Shown: positions 38,405-47,573, numbered from the stretch's first letter. The stretch is 64,000 bases of DNA from JAEUOS01 sp046160545 (GCA_046160545.1 JBJXGS010000113.1:1-64000); one strand, 5' to 3'. Numbers and translations: made by a program. The notes: generated from the letters alone by a model not told the origin.

Positions 38405-39178
38405 TCAGGAAGTCGACGACCAGCCCGGCTCGTCGCGGTCCAGCATGCGCTTGATCGACGCGAAAAAGTAGTCGTCCTGCTGCCGTTCTCCGGCGATTTG
38501 CGCAGCGACCGTCGCGCACATCTGCGCAGGAATGGCGCGCAAGGGCCGGCCGGCGGCGCCCTGCACTGCGAGCACCTGATGCATGCAGGTGCGCTCCAGG
38601 TAGTAGAGGTCGCCGAAGGCGCGCGCGACCGAGGGCCCGACGACGGTTACGCCGTGGCTCGCCATGAACATGATGTCGCAGCCAGCCAGCTTGCCTGCGA
38701 TGCGCCGTCCTTCGGCATCGTCCAGCGCTACCCCGTTGTACTCGTCGTCGTAGGCGATGCGCCCGTAGTAGCGCAGCGCGTTCTGGTTGCACCACTCGAC
38801 GCGTCCACCCTCGATCAGGGTCAGAGCGGTCGCGAACGGCATGTGGGTATGCATGATGCACTTCGCGTGCGGATTGGCCTGGTGGATGTGGCTGTGGATG
38901 AAAAAGGCCGTCGGCTCCATCGAATGCCTGCCGTCCAGAATGTTGCCCTTGGGGTCGATGAGCAGCATGTCGCCTGGCGTGACTTCGCTCCAGTGCAGGC
39001 CTTGCGGATTGATCAGGTAGCGTCCGGGCCCGACCTCGAGGCTGAAATGGTTGCACACCCCCTCGTTGAGGCCCAGGCGTGCGGCCCACCGCAATGCCGC
39101 GGCCAGATCGACCCGTCCGGCTGAGAATGCGTCACTACCCCTGACGCGGGAGGTGGCATGCGGCTTCGGATTCTTCAT
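38405..39178 (-). CDS. Class II aldolase/adducin family protein
   Basis: This 257-residue Zn-dependent aldolase fold has VCNHFSLEV near residue 44, the metal His pair in CIMHTHMPFATAL, and a further His in YLERTCMHQV. Members cleave sugar phosphates or decarboxylate small acids, and some are epimerases. The substrate is unknown. It follows the flavoprotein gene by 44 bases on the same strand, suggesting a two-gene operon. The stop nearly abuts the convergent PIN gene. Confidence 0.87.
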   Translation of the reverse strand: MKNPKPHATSRVRGSDAFSAGRVDLAAALRWAARLGLNEGVCNHFSLEVGPGRYLINPQGLHWSEVTPGDMLLIDPKGNILDGRHSMEPTAFFIHSHIHQANPHAKCIMHTHMPFATALTLIEGGRVEWCNQNALRYYGRIAYDDEYNGVALDDAEGRRIAGKLAGCDIMFMASHGVTVVGPSVARAFGDLYYLERTCMHQVLAVQGAAGRPLRAIPAQMCATVAAQIAGERQQDDYFFASIKRMLDRDEPGWSSTS

Positions 39179-39222
39179 GGTCGTATTTCCGGGTGACTGC
39201 CGGGTTGGATAAACGCGGCAGA

Positions 39223-40323
39223 TTACACAAGTGTGGCCACGTGATCGGCGATCGCCAGCGCCGAGGTGAGCCCCGGCGATTCGATGCCAAAGAGGTTCAC
39301 CAGGCCTGGGACCCCGTGCGCTTCAGGACCCTCGATGACGAAGTCGCGCGCCGGCTCGCCCGGGGCCTGCAGCTTGGGGCGGATTCCCGCGTAGCCGGGG
39401 GTAAGCGCGCCGTCAGGCAAATCCGGCCAATAGGTGCGGATCGCCGCATAGAAACTGTCGGCGCGACGCGGATCGACTGTGTAGTCCAATGTATCGACCC
39501 ACTCGACGTCGGGTCCAAAGCGCGCCTGCCCGCCCAGGTCGATGGTCAGATGCACGCCCAGGCCCGCCGCCTCGGGGGCTGGGTAGATCAGTCGCGAGAA
39601 TGGCGAACGGCCGGTCAGCGTGTAGTAGTTGCCCTTGGCGTAATAGGCGGCCGGAACGCGCGCCCGTGGCAGGCCATCCAGGCGTGCCGCCAGGCCCGGC
39701 GCGGTCAGTCCGGCGCTGTTGACGACGACGCCGGCCTTGATTTCCATGGGCGATGCGCCGCCGACTTGTAGCGTGATGCCATCGTCGCGACAGGCCCCGC
39801 TGATGACCGGCGAGGCAAACGCAACCATGCCGCCGGCGACCTCCAGGTCCCCCTGCAAGGCAAGCATGAACGCGTGGCTGTCGACGATGCCGGTGGATGG
39901 CGAATGCACTGCAGCGGCGCAGGACAGCGCCGGTTCCATGGCGAGCGCCTCGGCGCGCGAGAGCATGCGCAGTTCAGGTACGCCGTTGGCATGACCGCGC
40001 GCGAGGAGTCCGGCGAGCGCCGCGACCTGGTCGGCGTCGGTGGCGACGATGAGCTTGCCGCAGTTGAGCGTGGCGACGCCGTGCTCCGCGCAATAGCGGT
40101 ACAGCGCATGCCTGCCCGCGACGCAAAAACGCGCCTTGAGCGATCCCGCGGGATAGTAAATGCCGGCGTGGATCACTTCGCTGTTGCGTGAACTGGTGCC
40201 GGTGCCGATGCCGGACTCGGCCTCGATCACCACGGTCTCCATGCCTTTTTGCGCCAAGGCCCGGGCGACTGCCAGCCCGACCACACCAGCGCCGATGACG
40301 ACGCATTGCACCGAATCCGCCAT
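39223..40323 (-). CDS. FAD-dependent oxidoreductase, L-2-hydroxyglutarate oxidase (LhgO)-like
   Basis: This 366-residue protein has an N-terminal FAD motif (VVIGAGVVGLAVARALAQ) and the DAO-fold signature GTSSRNSEVIHAGIYYP, which is characteristic of the LhgO/L2HGDH group oxidising L-2-hydroxyglutarate to 2-oxoglutarate. The ending (GLVNLFGIESPGLTSALAIADHVA) also fits. Such enzymes feed electrons to quinone or O2. It is upstream of the class II aldolase gene. The exact substrate is not certain, because related enzymes act on other 2-hydroxy acids. Confidence 0.85.
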   Translation of the reverse strand: MADSVQCVVIGAGVVGLAVARALAQKGMETVVIEAESGIGTGTSSRNSEVIHAGIYYPAGSLKARFCVAGRHALYRYCAEHGVATLNCGKLIVATDADQVAALAGLLARGHANGVPELRMLSRAEALAMEPALSCAAAVHSPSTGIVDSHAFMLALQGDLEVAGGMVAFASPVISGACRDDGITLQVGGASPMEIKAGVVVNSAGLTAPGLAARLDGLPRARVPAAYYAKGNYYTLTGRSPFSRLIYPAPEAAGLGVHLTIDLGGQARFGPDVEWVDTLDYTVDPRRADSFYAAIRTYWPDLPDGALTPGYAGIRPKLQAPGEPARDFVIEGPEAHGVPGLVNLFGIESPGLTSALAIADHVATLV

Positions 40324-40407
40324 GCCTGCCTTGAAAGTAAACCGTGACGCCCTGACATTGGAAGTTTAGACGATGCCATGCGCGTCGGCGCGACACCGAT
40401 GCCCGCA

Positions 40408-40434
40408 CTTGCGCCAAATTTGACCCGGCGCAAG
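40408..40434. other. Inverted repeat between LhgO-like gene and a secreted-protein gene
   Basis: CTTGCGCC (40408-40415) and GGCGCAAG (40427-40434) are perfect inverted arms with an 11-base AT-rich centre. It lies about 85 bases upstream of the divergent LhgO-like gene and 73 bases upstream of the secreted-protein gene. It could be an operator for either. Confidence 0.35.
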
Positions 40435-40506
40435 GCGCCACGTGGTCGCCCGGGTATCGTAGAAGCATGTCGCGACTGCGCCTCGTTGCGCGGGCGGCAT
40501 ACCGTC

Positions 40507-40953
40507 ATGGAGTCACACATGCACTCGATCACTACACTCATTCTGCTCTTCGCCCTCTGCCAGGCCGCGCCTGTTGGCGCAATGTCCATGCTCACGACTA
40601 CTCGCGGCGAGCCCGTGGTCAGCGGCGGAGTCGGCGCCGAAGAGATCGCGGCGCTGCGCCAGCAGCGCTCGCGCTACACCTTGCACATCCTGACCGCGGC
40701 GCGCGGCAGCGGCGCGTACTTGGCAGGTGCGCTCGTGAAGGTCGCCGATGAGCGCGGCGCGCTGGTGCTGGAAGCCCACGCGGACGGCCCGTGGATGCTG
40801 CTGAGGCTCAAGCCTGGCGAATATCGTGTAACAGTCAGCTATGGCAGCGCGACCCAGGCGAGCCGGACACGCATCACACAGGGCCAGACTCGCGAGCTCA
40901 TGTTCTATTTCGACGAGACTGTCGAGCGCCTGCCAAAAGGCGCGACCGAGTAG
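40507..40953 (+). CDS. Secreted hypothetical protein with carboxypeptidase-regulatory-like fold
   Basis: This 148-residue product has a Sec signal peptide (MHSITTLILLFALCQAAPVGAM). The mature domain reads like a beta-sandwich of the carboxypeptidase-regulatory type: YLAGALVKVADERG, then MLLRLKPGEYRVTVSYG, then ITQGQTRELMFYFDE. I start at the ATG 40507; a second ATG at 40519 gives an equally good signal peptide. Function is unknown, and a periplasmic location is expected. It ends before a hairpin shared with the convergent VIT-family gene. Confidence 0.75.
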   Translation: MESHMHSITTLILLFALCQAAPVGAMSMLTTTRGEPVVSGGVGAEEIAALRQQRSRYTLHILTAARGSGAYLAGALVKVADERGALVLEAHADGPWMLLRLKPGEYRVTVSYGSATQASRTRITQGQTRELMFYFDETVERLPKGATE

Positions 40954-40961
40954 GCGCGACG

Positions 40962-40980
40962 CAGGCCGCCGTCCGGCCTG
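40962..40980. terminator. Hairpin between convergent genes (no T tract)
   Basis: CAGGCCG-CCGTC-CGGCCTG is a perfect seven-base stem with a five-base loop, placed between the stops of two convergent genes (40953 and 41009). It lacks a T run, so it may be a weak bidirectional terminator or an mRNA end stabiliser. Confidence 0.4.
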
Positions 40981-41008
40981 TCCGCAGGGTTCGATGTCCG
41001 ATGCGACC

Positions 41009-41707
41009 CTAGCCGGCAGCGCCGAACCAATGTCCGGCGGCGGCGGTGAGCGCCATCGCGAGGGCACCCCAGAAACCGACACGCAACGCAGCTCGCAAGG
41101 GCGGCGCGCCCCCAATCCTTGCCGCCAGTGCGCCCAGCCCCACCAGCGCCGCCAGTGACGCGATCGACACCGCCCCGACGATGCCGCCGTGCGGCGCCAG
41201 CAGCGCGACCGCGAGGGGCAGTCCGGCGCCGACGGCAAAGGTGACGGCCGAGGTGGCGGCTGCCTGCAATGGCCGCGCGCGCAGAATCTCGGAGATGCCC
41301 AACTCGTCGCGCGCATGCGCGCCCAGCGCGTCATGATGCATCAAGGCTTGCGCCACCTGCTCAGCCAACGCCGGCGGCAAACCGCGCCCCACGTAGATGG
41401 CTGCCAGTTCGCTATGCTCATGGGCCGGATCGGCAGCCAGTTCGGCACGTTCGCGAGCCAGATCGGCGGATTCGGTGTCGGCTTGCGACTGCACTGACAC
41501 GTACTCGCCCGCCGCCATCGACAGCGCGCCGGCCATCAACCCGGCGACGCCGGTCACCAGCAGGACATGGCGATCGGCGTTCGCGGCAGCGACGCCAACC
41601 AGAAGACTGGCAGTCGAGACAATGCCGTCGTTGGCACCCAGCACGGCAGCGCGCAGCCAGCCCGCGCGCCCGGTGCGGTGAATCTCACTATGCAAGCTGC
41701 GCCGCAT
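41009..41707 (-). CDS. VIT1/CCC1 family membrane transporter
   Basis: This 232-residue protein carries the family start RAAVLGANDGIVSTASLLVGVAAA and the following GVAGLMAGALSMAAGEYVSVQSQ, then an acidic cytosolic helical hairpin (DTESADLARERAELA) and three C-terminal membrane spans. VIT1/CCC1 proteins move Fe2+ or Mn2+ out of the cytosol. The DksA/TraR-like gene lies 83 bases upstream on the same strand. Metal specificity cannot be judged. Confidence 0.9.
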   Translation of the reverse strand: MRRSLHSEIHRTGRAGWLRAAVLGANDGIVSTASLLVGVAAANADRHVLLVTGVAGLMAGALSMAAGEYVSVQSQADTESADLARERAELAADPAHEHSELAAIYVGRGLPPALAEQVAQALMHHDALGAHARDELGISEILRARPLQAAATSAVTFAVGAGLPLAVALLAPHGGIVGAVSIASLAALVGLGALAARIGGAPPLRAALRVGFWGALAMALTAAAGHWFGAAG

Positions 41708-41790
41708 TCGCGAACCTCGATGTTCCCGTGGAAAGGCGACAGACTACGCGAGCCCGCAGCCGGCTGCGCCGTCCGGGTGCGCGGATCGCC

Positions 41791-42171
41791 TCAGAGCTTG
41801 GGACGGTGCGCCCCGGCTTCCGCCCGCGACTGGCAGTCGACACACCATGGCGACTCGGGCACGGCCAGGAGGCGCGCTTCGGGGACGGTCGCGCCGCACT
41901 CAAGGCAGATGCCGAATTCCCCGGCGGTGATACGCGAGCGCGCAGCGTCCAGTGCCTTGAGTTCTTCGTCGTAGCGCGCCAGCAGGGCCGCGTCGAGGTC
42001 ACTCTGCGCATCGGCCTGGGCATCGTCCTCCTCGGCCGGATTGTGCAGGTCAAGGTGGGCGCGCACGCCCGGCTCGTCTTCGATCAGACGGCCTTGCATG
42101 AGTTGCTTAAGCGATGCGCTCTTGCTTTCGATGGCGGCGATCAGCAGGTTCTGGAGCGGGGTCGATGTCAT
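41791..42171 (-). CDS. DksA/TraR-type C4 zinc-finger protein
   Basis: This 126-residue protein has an N-terminal coiled-coil-forming half rich in Asp/Glu/Ala (NPAEEDDAQADAQSDLDAALL) and the zinc finger CLECGATVP ending in CVDCQSRAE (Cys-x2-Cys, Cys-x2-Cys), as in DksA/TraR proteins that enter the RNA polymerase secondary channel. The coiled-coil tip does not show an exact DxxDxA motif, so it may be a divergent paralogue rather than DksA itself. I start at the ATG 42171; upstream codons to 42216 give an unlikely extension. Confidence 0.85.
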   Translation of the reverse strand: MTSTPLQNLLIAAIESKSASLKQLMQGRLIEDEPGVRAHLDLHNPAEEDDAQADAQSDLDAALLARYDEELKALDAARSRITAGEFGICLECGATVPEARLLAVPESPWCVDCQSRAEAGAHRPKL

Positions 42172-42377
42172 AGTCGGATTCCGGGATGTTCGTCCTGAGG
42201 TTGGGCAGCCGCTCATCCATGCTGCGTACCTGCCACCTTAGCGGGCGCACATGATGCCCGCTTGATCCAGAGCAAACATCGGCATGGGCAACGCGCTTGG
42301 CTCGCCTCACCCAGTACCGGAATGTGCTGAATGGGTTGCGATCATGGCACCTGCGATACTGAGTCAGGAGCCAACCG

Positions 42378-43058
42378 ATGCAGATGCAGCCGCCCGTCCT
42401 GTCCTTCCTCGCAGCACGCGTCCTCGCCGTGCTCTTCGAGAAGGAGCGCACCGTCCCGGACACCTACCCTCTGACGCTCAATAGCCTCATCGCGGGCTGC
42501 AACCAGAAGTCCAGCCGCGCGCCGGTGATCGATGCCTCAGCTAGCGAGGTGCAGGCTGCGCTGGACGGCCTCAAGGCTGCGAGCCTCATCATCGAATCGA
42601 GCGGCGGACGCGCCATGCGCTACGAGCACAACCTGCTGCGGGTCATGAAGGTCCCCGAGCAGTCGGCAGCGTTGCTGTCGGTCCTGATGCTGCGTGGTCC
42701 GCAGACCGCCGGCGAATTGCGCATCGCCAGCGACCGCCTGCACGCCTTTGCGGACATCTCGTCGGTCGAGGCTTTTTTGAACGAACTTGCCCAACGCCCC
42801 GCCGGCGCGCTGGTGCGCCTGTTGCCACGCCAGCCCGGGGCGCGCGAAAGCCGCTGGGCGCATCTGCTGTGCGGCGAACCGGTTGTCGACACCACTGCGC
42901 CCCATGCCGACGCTGGCGAACCGGCTACGCCGGCCGAGTCGACACTGGCTTTGCGCGTCGCTGCGCTGGAAACCGAAGTGGCGAAGCAAAGGCGGTGCCT
43001 CGAGCGCATTTGCGCGCAACTCGGCGTCGATGCGATGACAGATGACGAGTTGCCGTAG
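42378..43058 (+). CDS. yceH: YceH family (DUF480) winged-helix protein
   Basis: This 226-residue protein has two winged-helix repeats with the family opening VLAVLFEKERTVPDTYPLTLNSLIAGCNQKSSR-like (NSLIAGCNQKSSRAPV), then LLSVLMLRGPQTAGELRIAS and a C-terminal coiled coil (LRVAALETEVAKQRRCLERICAQLG). The role is not established. A ribosome site AGGAG lies about seven bases before the ATG. It is divergent from the zinc-finger gene. Confidence 0.9.
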   Translation: MQMQPPVLSFLAARVLAVLFEKERTVPDTYPLTLNSLIAGCNQKSSRAPVIDASASEVQAALDGLKAASLIIESSGGRAMRYEHNLLRVMKVPEQSAALLSVLMLRGPQTAGELRIASDRLHAFADISSVEAFLNELAQRPAGALVRLLPRQPGARESRWAHLLCGEPVVDTTAPHADAGEPATPAESTLALRVAALETEVAKQRRCLERICAQLGVDAMTDDELP

Positions 43059-43133
43059 ACGCGGCGAGGGGGTAATGCACGACGAGCAGCGCGCCGACTT
43101 CGAACTACACCAGGATCCCGCGCGCGGGGTGCC

Positions 43134-44096
43134 TCAGCGCGGATCGCGCACGAACTCGACCAATTCGCGACCAAGCACCTCTTCGCCCGAGTCGAAATGG
43201 GCGACGATCGAGGCATGGTTATGTCCGCGCAGGTGCATGAGACGCGGCATCTTGCCGCGCGCCATCCCTACACGCGCGGCAAACTCGGCGGTGTAGGCGT
43301 CGAGATACGGGTTCTCGAATTCGGCGGCGGCCAGGAACACGGGGATGTCCAGGCGCGCCGCGTGGGTCGTAACCGACCGCTCCTCGTAGAGGCTCTCGTC
43401 CGCGCCATAGTAGACGCGCACCGCACCGGCGTTGGGATTGCCGGGCAACACGTCAGCTCGCAGGCGACTTGAGATCAAAACCAGACCTGCCAGGCCATGA
43501 CCCTCGCGCGGGACGACAGCCGGGTCACAGGCGTAGGCGCCGGCGTGCGAGCCGCCAGCCGAATGTCCGATCAGCACGATGCGCTGCGGGTCGCCGCCGT
43601 GCGCTGCAACGTTGGCGCGCACCCAGGCGACTGCCCGGCCGACATCCTCTGCGCCGCCGGGGTAGACCGCTTCGGGAGCGAGACGGAACTCGACGTTGAC
43701 CCCGACGATGCCGTGGCGCGAAAAGTAGCGCAGGACATTGGCGTAGACCTCGACATTGGAGTCCTTTTCGCCGCGCACGAATGCACCACCGTGGATGAAT
43801 ACTGCCACCGGCGCATTTTTTAGCCCGGTGCGGCTGTAGATGTCGAGGCATTGGCGCGGATGGCTGCCGTAGGCCAGGTCGCGCGTAACCGAGAGTCCCT
43901 CGCGCGGGGTAGCAGCCAGGATCGGCAAATAGGCCTTGAGGACCTGGTCGCGGTGACCGGCGATGTCGCGCGCCCACACCGGGCCAAGGGCCAGCATGCG
44001 GGCGCGTTCCTCCGGCGCCAGCGAAGAGAAGGCGCCGTTGGCGGCCTGGGTATCTGGGCGGGTATCGGTCATCACCGGATTGTCGCGCATCGGCAC
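43134..44096 (-). CDS. Alpha/beta hydrolase (HSL/arylformamidase-like esterase)
   Basis: This is a 320-residue hydrolase. The oxyanion motif HGGAF (residues 102-106) and the nucleophile elbow GHSAGG (Ser179) mark the hormone-sensitive-lipase/kynurenine-formamidase branch. LAPEAVYPGGAEDVGRAV matches its typical cap region. Active-site His is probably in HLRGHNHASIV near the C-terminus. A start at Met9 (44072) is also possible. No pathway partner is seen nearby. It is convergent with yceH. Confidence 0.85.
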   Translation of the reverse strand: MPMRDNPVMTDTRPDTQAANGAFSSLAPEERARMLALGPVWARDIAGHRDQVLKAYLPILAATPREGLSVTRDLAYGSHPRQCLDIYSRTGLKNAPVAVFIHGGAFVRGEKDSNVEVYANVLRYFSRHGIVGVNVEFRLAPEAVYPGGAEDVGRAVAWVRANVAAHGGDPQRIVLIGHSAGGSHAGAYACDPAVVPREGHGLAGLVLISSRLRADVLPGNPNAGAVRVYYGADESLYEERSVTTHAARLDIPVFLAAAEFENPYLDAYTAEFAARVGMARGKMPRLMHLRGHNHASIVAHFDSGEEVLGRELVEFVRDPR

Positions 44097-44135
44097 AGCC
44101 TTGCAGGGGGCGAACGGCTTGCGCGTCGCCCTGCT

Positions 44136-45740
44136 CTAAACCTCGATGCCCTGCGAGTGCAGGTAGTCGTCGTAGCTGCCATGAAAGTCGACAATCTCGC
44201 CGCCATCCTTGACCTCGATGACGCGGTTGGCCAAGGCGCCGACGAATTCGCGGTCGTGCGAAACGAAGATCAGCGTGCCCGGATACTTTTCCAGTCCGAT
44301 CTGCAAGGACTCGATGGACTCCATGTCCATATGATTGGTCGGTTCGTCGAGCAGCATGATGTTGGGTAGCGTGAGCATCAGCTTGCCGTAGAGCATGCGG
44401 TTCTTTTCTCCACCCGACAGGACCTTGACCGACTTCTTGGCGTCATCGCCGGTAAAAAGCAGGCGTCCCAGGGTGGCACGCACGATCTGGTCATCGTCGT
44501 CCGCGCCTTTCCAGGCGCTCATCCATTCGGCCAGGTCCATGTCGCGCTCGAACTCGGCGGCCGGATCCTGCGGCATGTAGCCCAGTCTGGCGTTCTCGGC
44601 CCATTTGAGGCTGCCACGCGAAAGCGCCAGTTCTCCGGCGAGGCAGCGCAACAGCGTGGTCTTGCCCACGCCATTGGCGCCGATCACCGCAACGCGTTCG
44701 GCAGCGTCGATCGAAAAGCTCGCTTTCTTCAGGACCGGCGCGGCCGCGCCTGGATAGGTAAACGAGAGGTTCTCGACCACCAAGGCCTGGCGAAACAGCT
44801 TCTTTGATTCGTCGAAGCGGATGTAGGGATTCTGCCGCGACGAGGGCTTCATGTCCTCGACCTTGATTTTTTCGATCTGCTTCGCGCGCGAGGTAGCCTG
44901 GCGCGCCTTGGACTTGTTGGCCGAAAAGCGCCGGACGAATTCCTGCAGCTCCGCGACGCGCTCCTTGGTGCGGGCGTTGGCAGCCGCGAGCAGCGCACGG
45001 GCCTGCGTGGCGGCGAGCATGAAGTCGTCGTAATTGCCCGGGTAGACCTTGATCTGGCCGTAGTCGAGGTCGGCCATATGGGTGCACACCTGGTTCAGGA
45101 AGTGCCGGTCGTGGCTGATGATGACCATGGTGCTATCGTAGGCGTTGAGCACCTCTTCCAGCCAGCGGATCGAGTTGATGTCCAGGTTGTTGGTCGGCTC
45201 GTCCAGGAGCAGCACGTCGGGCTTGGAGAACAGGGCCTGCGCCAAGAGCACGCGCAGCTTCCAGCCCGGCGCGACGGCGCGCATCGGGCCCTGATGCAGG
45301 TCGGCCGCGACCCCCGCGCCCAAGAGCAGGCTGGCGGCGCGCGACTCGGCGTCGTAGCCGCCGTATTCGGCGTACTTGGCCTCAAGGTCGGCGGCGCGCA
45401 TGTAGTCGTCCTCGCTGGCCTCTGCATTGGCGTAGATCGCGTCGCGCTCGGTCATCGCGGCCCACATTTCGGCATGCCCTTGCAAGACCACGTCCAGCAC
45501 GCGCTCGTCCTCAAAGGCGAACTGGTCCTGCTTCAACTTGCCCAGACGGCGCCCGGACTCGAGCATCACTTCGCCGGCGCTCTGTTCCAGATCGCCGCCC
45601 AGAATCTTCATGAAGGTCGACTTGCCGCACCCGTTGGCGCCGATCAGGCCGTAGCGATTGCCGTCACCGAACTTGATGCTGACGTTCTCAAAGAGCGGTT
45701 TGGCGCCAAACTGGATGGCGACGTTTGCGGTTGCGAGCAT
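44136..45740 (-). CDS. ybiT: ABC-F family ATPase YbiT
   Basis: This 534-residue protein has two nucleotide-binding domains and no membrane part. Walker A motifs are GANGCGKST (35-43) and GANGVGKTT. The first signature is the YbiT-specific VAPGWKLRVLLAQAL rather than LSGGQ, the second is LSGGEKNRM. The interdomain linker has the ATSRAKQIEKIKVEDMKPSSRQNP pattern. ABC-F proteins act on the ribosome E site. Its ATG overlaps the GNAT stop by one base (45738-45742), so the two are coupled. Confidence 0.93.
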   Translation of the reverse strand: MLATANVAIQFGAKPLFENVSIKFGDGNRYGLIGANGCGKSTFMKILGGDLEQSAGEVMLESGRRLGKLKQDQFAFEDERVLDVVLQGHAEMWAAMTERDAIYANAEASEDDYMRAADLEAKYAEYGGYDAESRAASLLLGAGVAADLHQGPMRAVAPGWKLRVLLAQALFSKPDVLLLDEPTNNLDINSIRWLEEVLNAYDSTMVIISHDRHFLNQVCTHMADLDYGQIKVYPGNYDDFMLAATQARALLAAANARTKERVAELQEFVRRFSANKSKARQATSRAKQIEKIKVEDMKPSSRQNPYIRFDESKKLFRQALVVENLSFTYPGAAAPVLKKASFSIDAAERVAVIGANGVGKTTLLRCLAGELALSRGSLKWAENARLGYMPQDPAAEFERDMDLAEWMSAWKGADDDDQIVRATLGRLLFTGDDAKKSVKVLSGGEKNRMLYGKLMLTLPNIMLLDEPTNHMDMESIESLQIGLEKYPGTLIFVSHDREFVGALANRVIEVKDGGEIVDFHGSYDDYLHSQGIEV

Positions 45741-46291
45741 CAGCGGTTTCCGTTGTCACGCTCGGCGGGCAGGGTCTTTGCTCCCTCGCCGATCGCGCGT
45801 TGCATGATGACACTATCGACCCAGCGGCCAAACTTGAAGCCGACCGCCTTGAGAGTGCCCGTACGTTTGAAGCCGCATGCAGAGTGCAGCGCGATCGAAC
45901 CACGATTGGCGGAATCACCGATGACGGCGATCAACTGACGGCAGCCTGACTTCTCGCAGGCCGGGATCAGCGCCTCGAGCAGGGCGCGGCCAATGCCCTG
46001 CCCCGCATGGTCGCGATGGATGTACACCGAATCCTCGAGGGTGTGGCGATAGGCCGGCCGCGTGCGGTACAGGCTGGCGTAGGCATAGCCCACCACCTGG
46101 CCACCCTGCTCGGCCACCAGGTACGGAAAGCCGCGACCGATGACGTCCGCGCGGCGCTTGGCGATCTCATCGACTGACGGCGCCAGCAGTTCAAAGGATG
46201 CCAGGCCGTTCAGGACGTGATATCCGTAGATCGCGGCGATCGCGGCAACGTCGGCGGCCTTGGAGGGGCGAATCAGTGCGGCAGGAGTCAT
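45740..46291 (-). CDS. GNAT family N-acetyltransferase (phosphinothricin acetyltransferase-like)
   Basis: This 183-residue protein has the GNAT core: IRPSKAADVAAIAAIYGYHVLNGLASFE at the start, LEDSVYIHRDHAGQGIGRALLEALI (acetyl-CoA-binding Q/R-x-x-G-x-G/A), then AVIGDSANRGSIALHSACGF, and the FGRWVDSVIMQR ending of the PAT/MddA (Pat-like) branch. Members acetylate amino acid analogues such as methionine sulfoximine or sulfone. The frame is open upstream to 46747 but only the part from the ATG at 46291 is GNAT-like. Overlaps the ybiT start. Confidence 0.88.
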   Translation of the reverse strand: MTPAALIRPSKAADVAAIAAIYGYHVLNGLASFELLAPSVDEIAKRRADVIGRGFPYLVAEQGGQVVGYAYASLYRTRPAYRHTLEDSVYIHRDHAGQGIGRALLEALIPACEKSGCRQLIAVIGDSANRGSIALHSACGFKRTGTLKAVGFKFGRWVDSVIMQRAIGEGAKTLPAERDNGNR

Positions 46292-46352
46292 CTCGAGGGC
46301 AACAGGTGAGCACGCCGCCGCGTTGACCCGCGGCACGCGCGACATGGCTTTT

Positions 46353-47555
46353 CTAGTCGCGGCCCAGTCCCATGGCCGCACGCACGTCGCGCATGGTTTC
46401 CTCGGCCAGGCGTGTCGCTTTTGCGCAGCCTTCCGCGAGAATGTTGGTGACCAGGGTCGGATCGTCGATGTACTTCTGGGCACGTTCCAGCATCGGACCC
46501 TGTTCGCGCAGCACACCGTCGATGACCGGTTGTTTGCATTCGAGGCAGCCGATGCCGGCACTGGTGCATCCGTTCCTGACCCAGGCACGCGTCGCGTCGT
46601 CGGAATAGACGCGGTGCAACTCCCATACCGGGCACCTGTCAGGGTCCCCCGGGTCGGTACGGCGCACCCGCGCCGGGTCGGTGGGCATGGTGCGGATCTT
46701 CTTCTCGACCGACTTGGCATCCTCGCGCAGCGCGATGGTATTGCCATAGGACTTGGACATCTTCTGACCGTCCAGGCCGGGCATGCGTGAGGCTTCGGTC
46801 AGGAGCGCCTGCGGCTCGGCCAGGATAATTTTTCCGCCGCCTTCCAGGTACCCGAACAATCGCTCGCGATCCTGGGACGAAAGACTCTGCGCTGCAGCCA
46901 GGAGTTCGCGCCCGGCGTCGAGCGCGCCGGCGTCGCCCTCTTCCTGATAGCGATCGCGCAACTCACGATACGAACGCGCCTGCTTGCTGCCCAGCTTCTT
47001 GACGGCCGCTTCGGCCTTCTCTGCATAGCCGGGTTCCTTGCCATACAAATGATTGAAGCGGCGCGCCACCTCGCGCGTGAATTCCACGTGCGGCACCTGG
47101 TCCTCGCCCACCGGAACGTGCTGTGCGCGATAGATCAGGATATCGGCTGCCTGCAGCAGCGGGTAGCCCAGAAAGCCGTAGGTCGTCAAATCCTTCTCGA
47201 CGAGCTTTTCCTGCTGATCCTTGTAGGTCGGCACTCGTTCCAGCCACGACAGCGGCGCCATCATCGACAGCATCAGGTGCAGCTCGGCATGCTGCGGAAC
47301 GCGGCTTTGCACGAACATGGTCGCCTGCGCCGGATCGATGCCGGACGCCAGCCAGTCTATGACCATCTCGTGGGTATTGCGGGCGATCGCCTGCACATCA
47401 TCGTAATGCGTGGTCAGCGCGTGCAGGTCGGCGACGAAATAGAAGCAGGGGTACTCGGCCTGCAGGCGCGCCCAGTTCTTGAGCACGCCATGGTAGTGAC
47501 CCAGGTGCAGCGCCCCGGTAGGGCGCATGCCGGACAGAACACGTTCGGCGAACAT
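46353..47555 (-). CDS. trpS: Tryptophanyl-tRNA synthetase
   Basis: This is a 400-residue class I synthetase. The HIGH-type motif is TGALHLGHYHG and the KMSKS motif is GQKMSKSYGN. Between them an extra segment of about 70 residues (SYRELRDRYQEEGDAGALDAG to GGGKIILAEPQ) makes it longer than the roughly 334-residue enteric enzyme. Similar long forms are known in betaproteobacteria. C-terminal part (CLECKQPVIDGVLREQGPMLERAQKY) is complete. It is cotranscribed with the site-2 protease gene 18 bases upstream. Confidence 0.96.
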   Translation of the reverse strand: MFAERVLSGMRPTGALHLGHYHGVLKNWARLQAEYPCFYFVADLHALTTHYDDVQAIARNTHEMVIDWLASGIDPAQATMFVQSRVPQHAELHLMLSMMAPLSWLERVPTYKDQQEKLVEKDLTTYGFLGYPLLQAADILIYRAQHVPVGEDQVPHVEFTREVARRFNHLYGKEPGYAEKAEAAVKKLGSKQARSYRELRDRYQEEGDAGALDAGRELLAAAQSLSSQDRERLFGYLEGGGKIILAEPQALLTEASRMPGLDGQKMSKSYGNTIALREDAKSVEKKIRTMPTDPARVRRTDPGDPDRCPVWELHRVYSDDATRAWVRNGCTSAGIGCLECKQPVIDGVLREQGPMLERAQKYIDDPTLVTNILAEGCAKATRLAEETMRDVRAAMGLGRD

Positions 47556-47573
47556 GGATTGAAGGTATCCCGA

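Noticed and set aside
43117..43128. CCCGCGCGCGGG palindrome between yceH and the hydrolase gene
   Set aside because: It is a simple GC alternation with no loop and no T run, expected by chance at this base composition.
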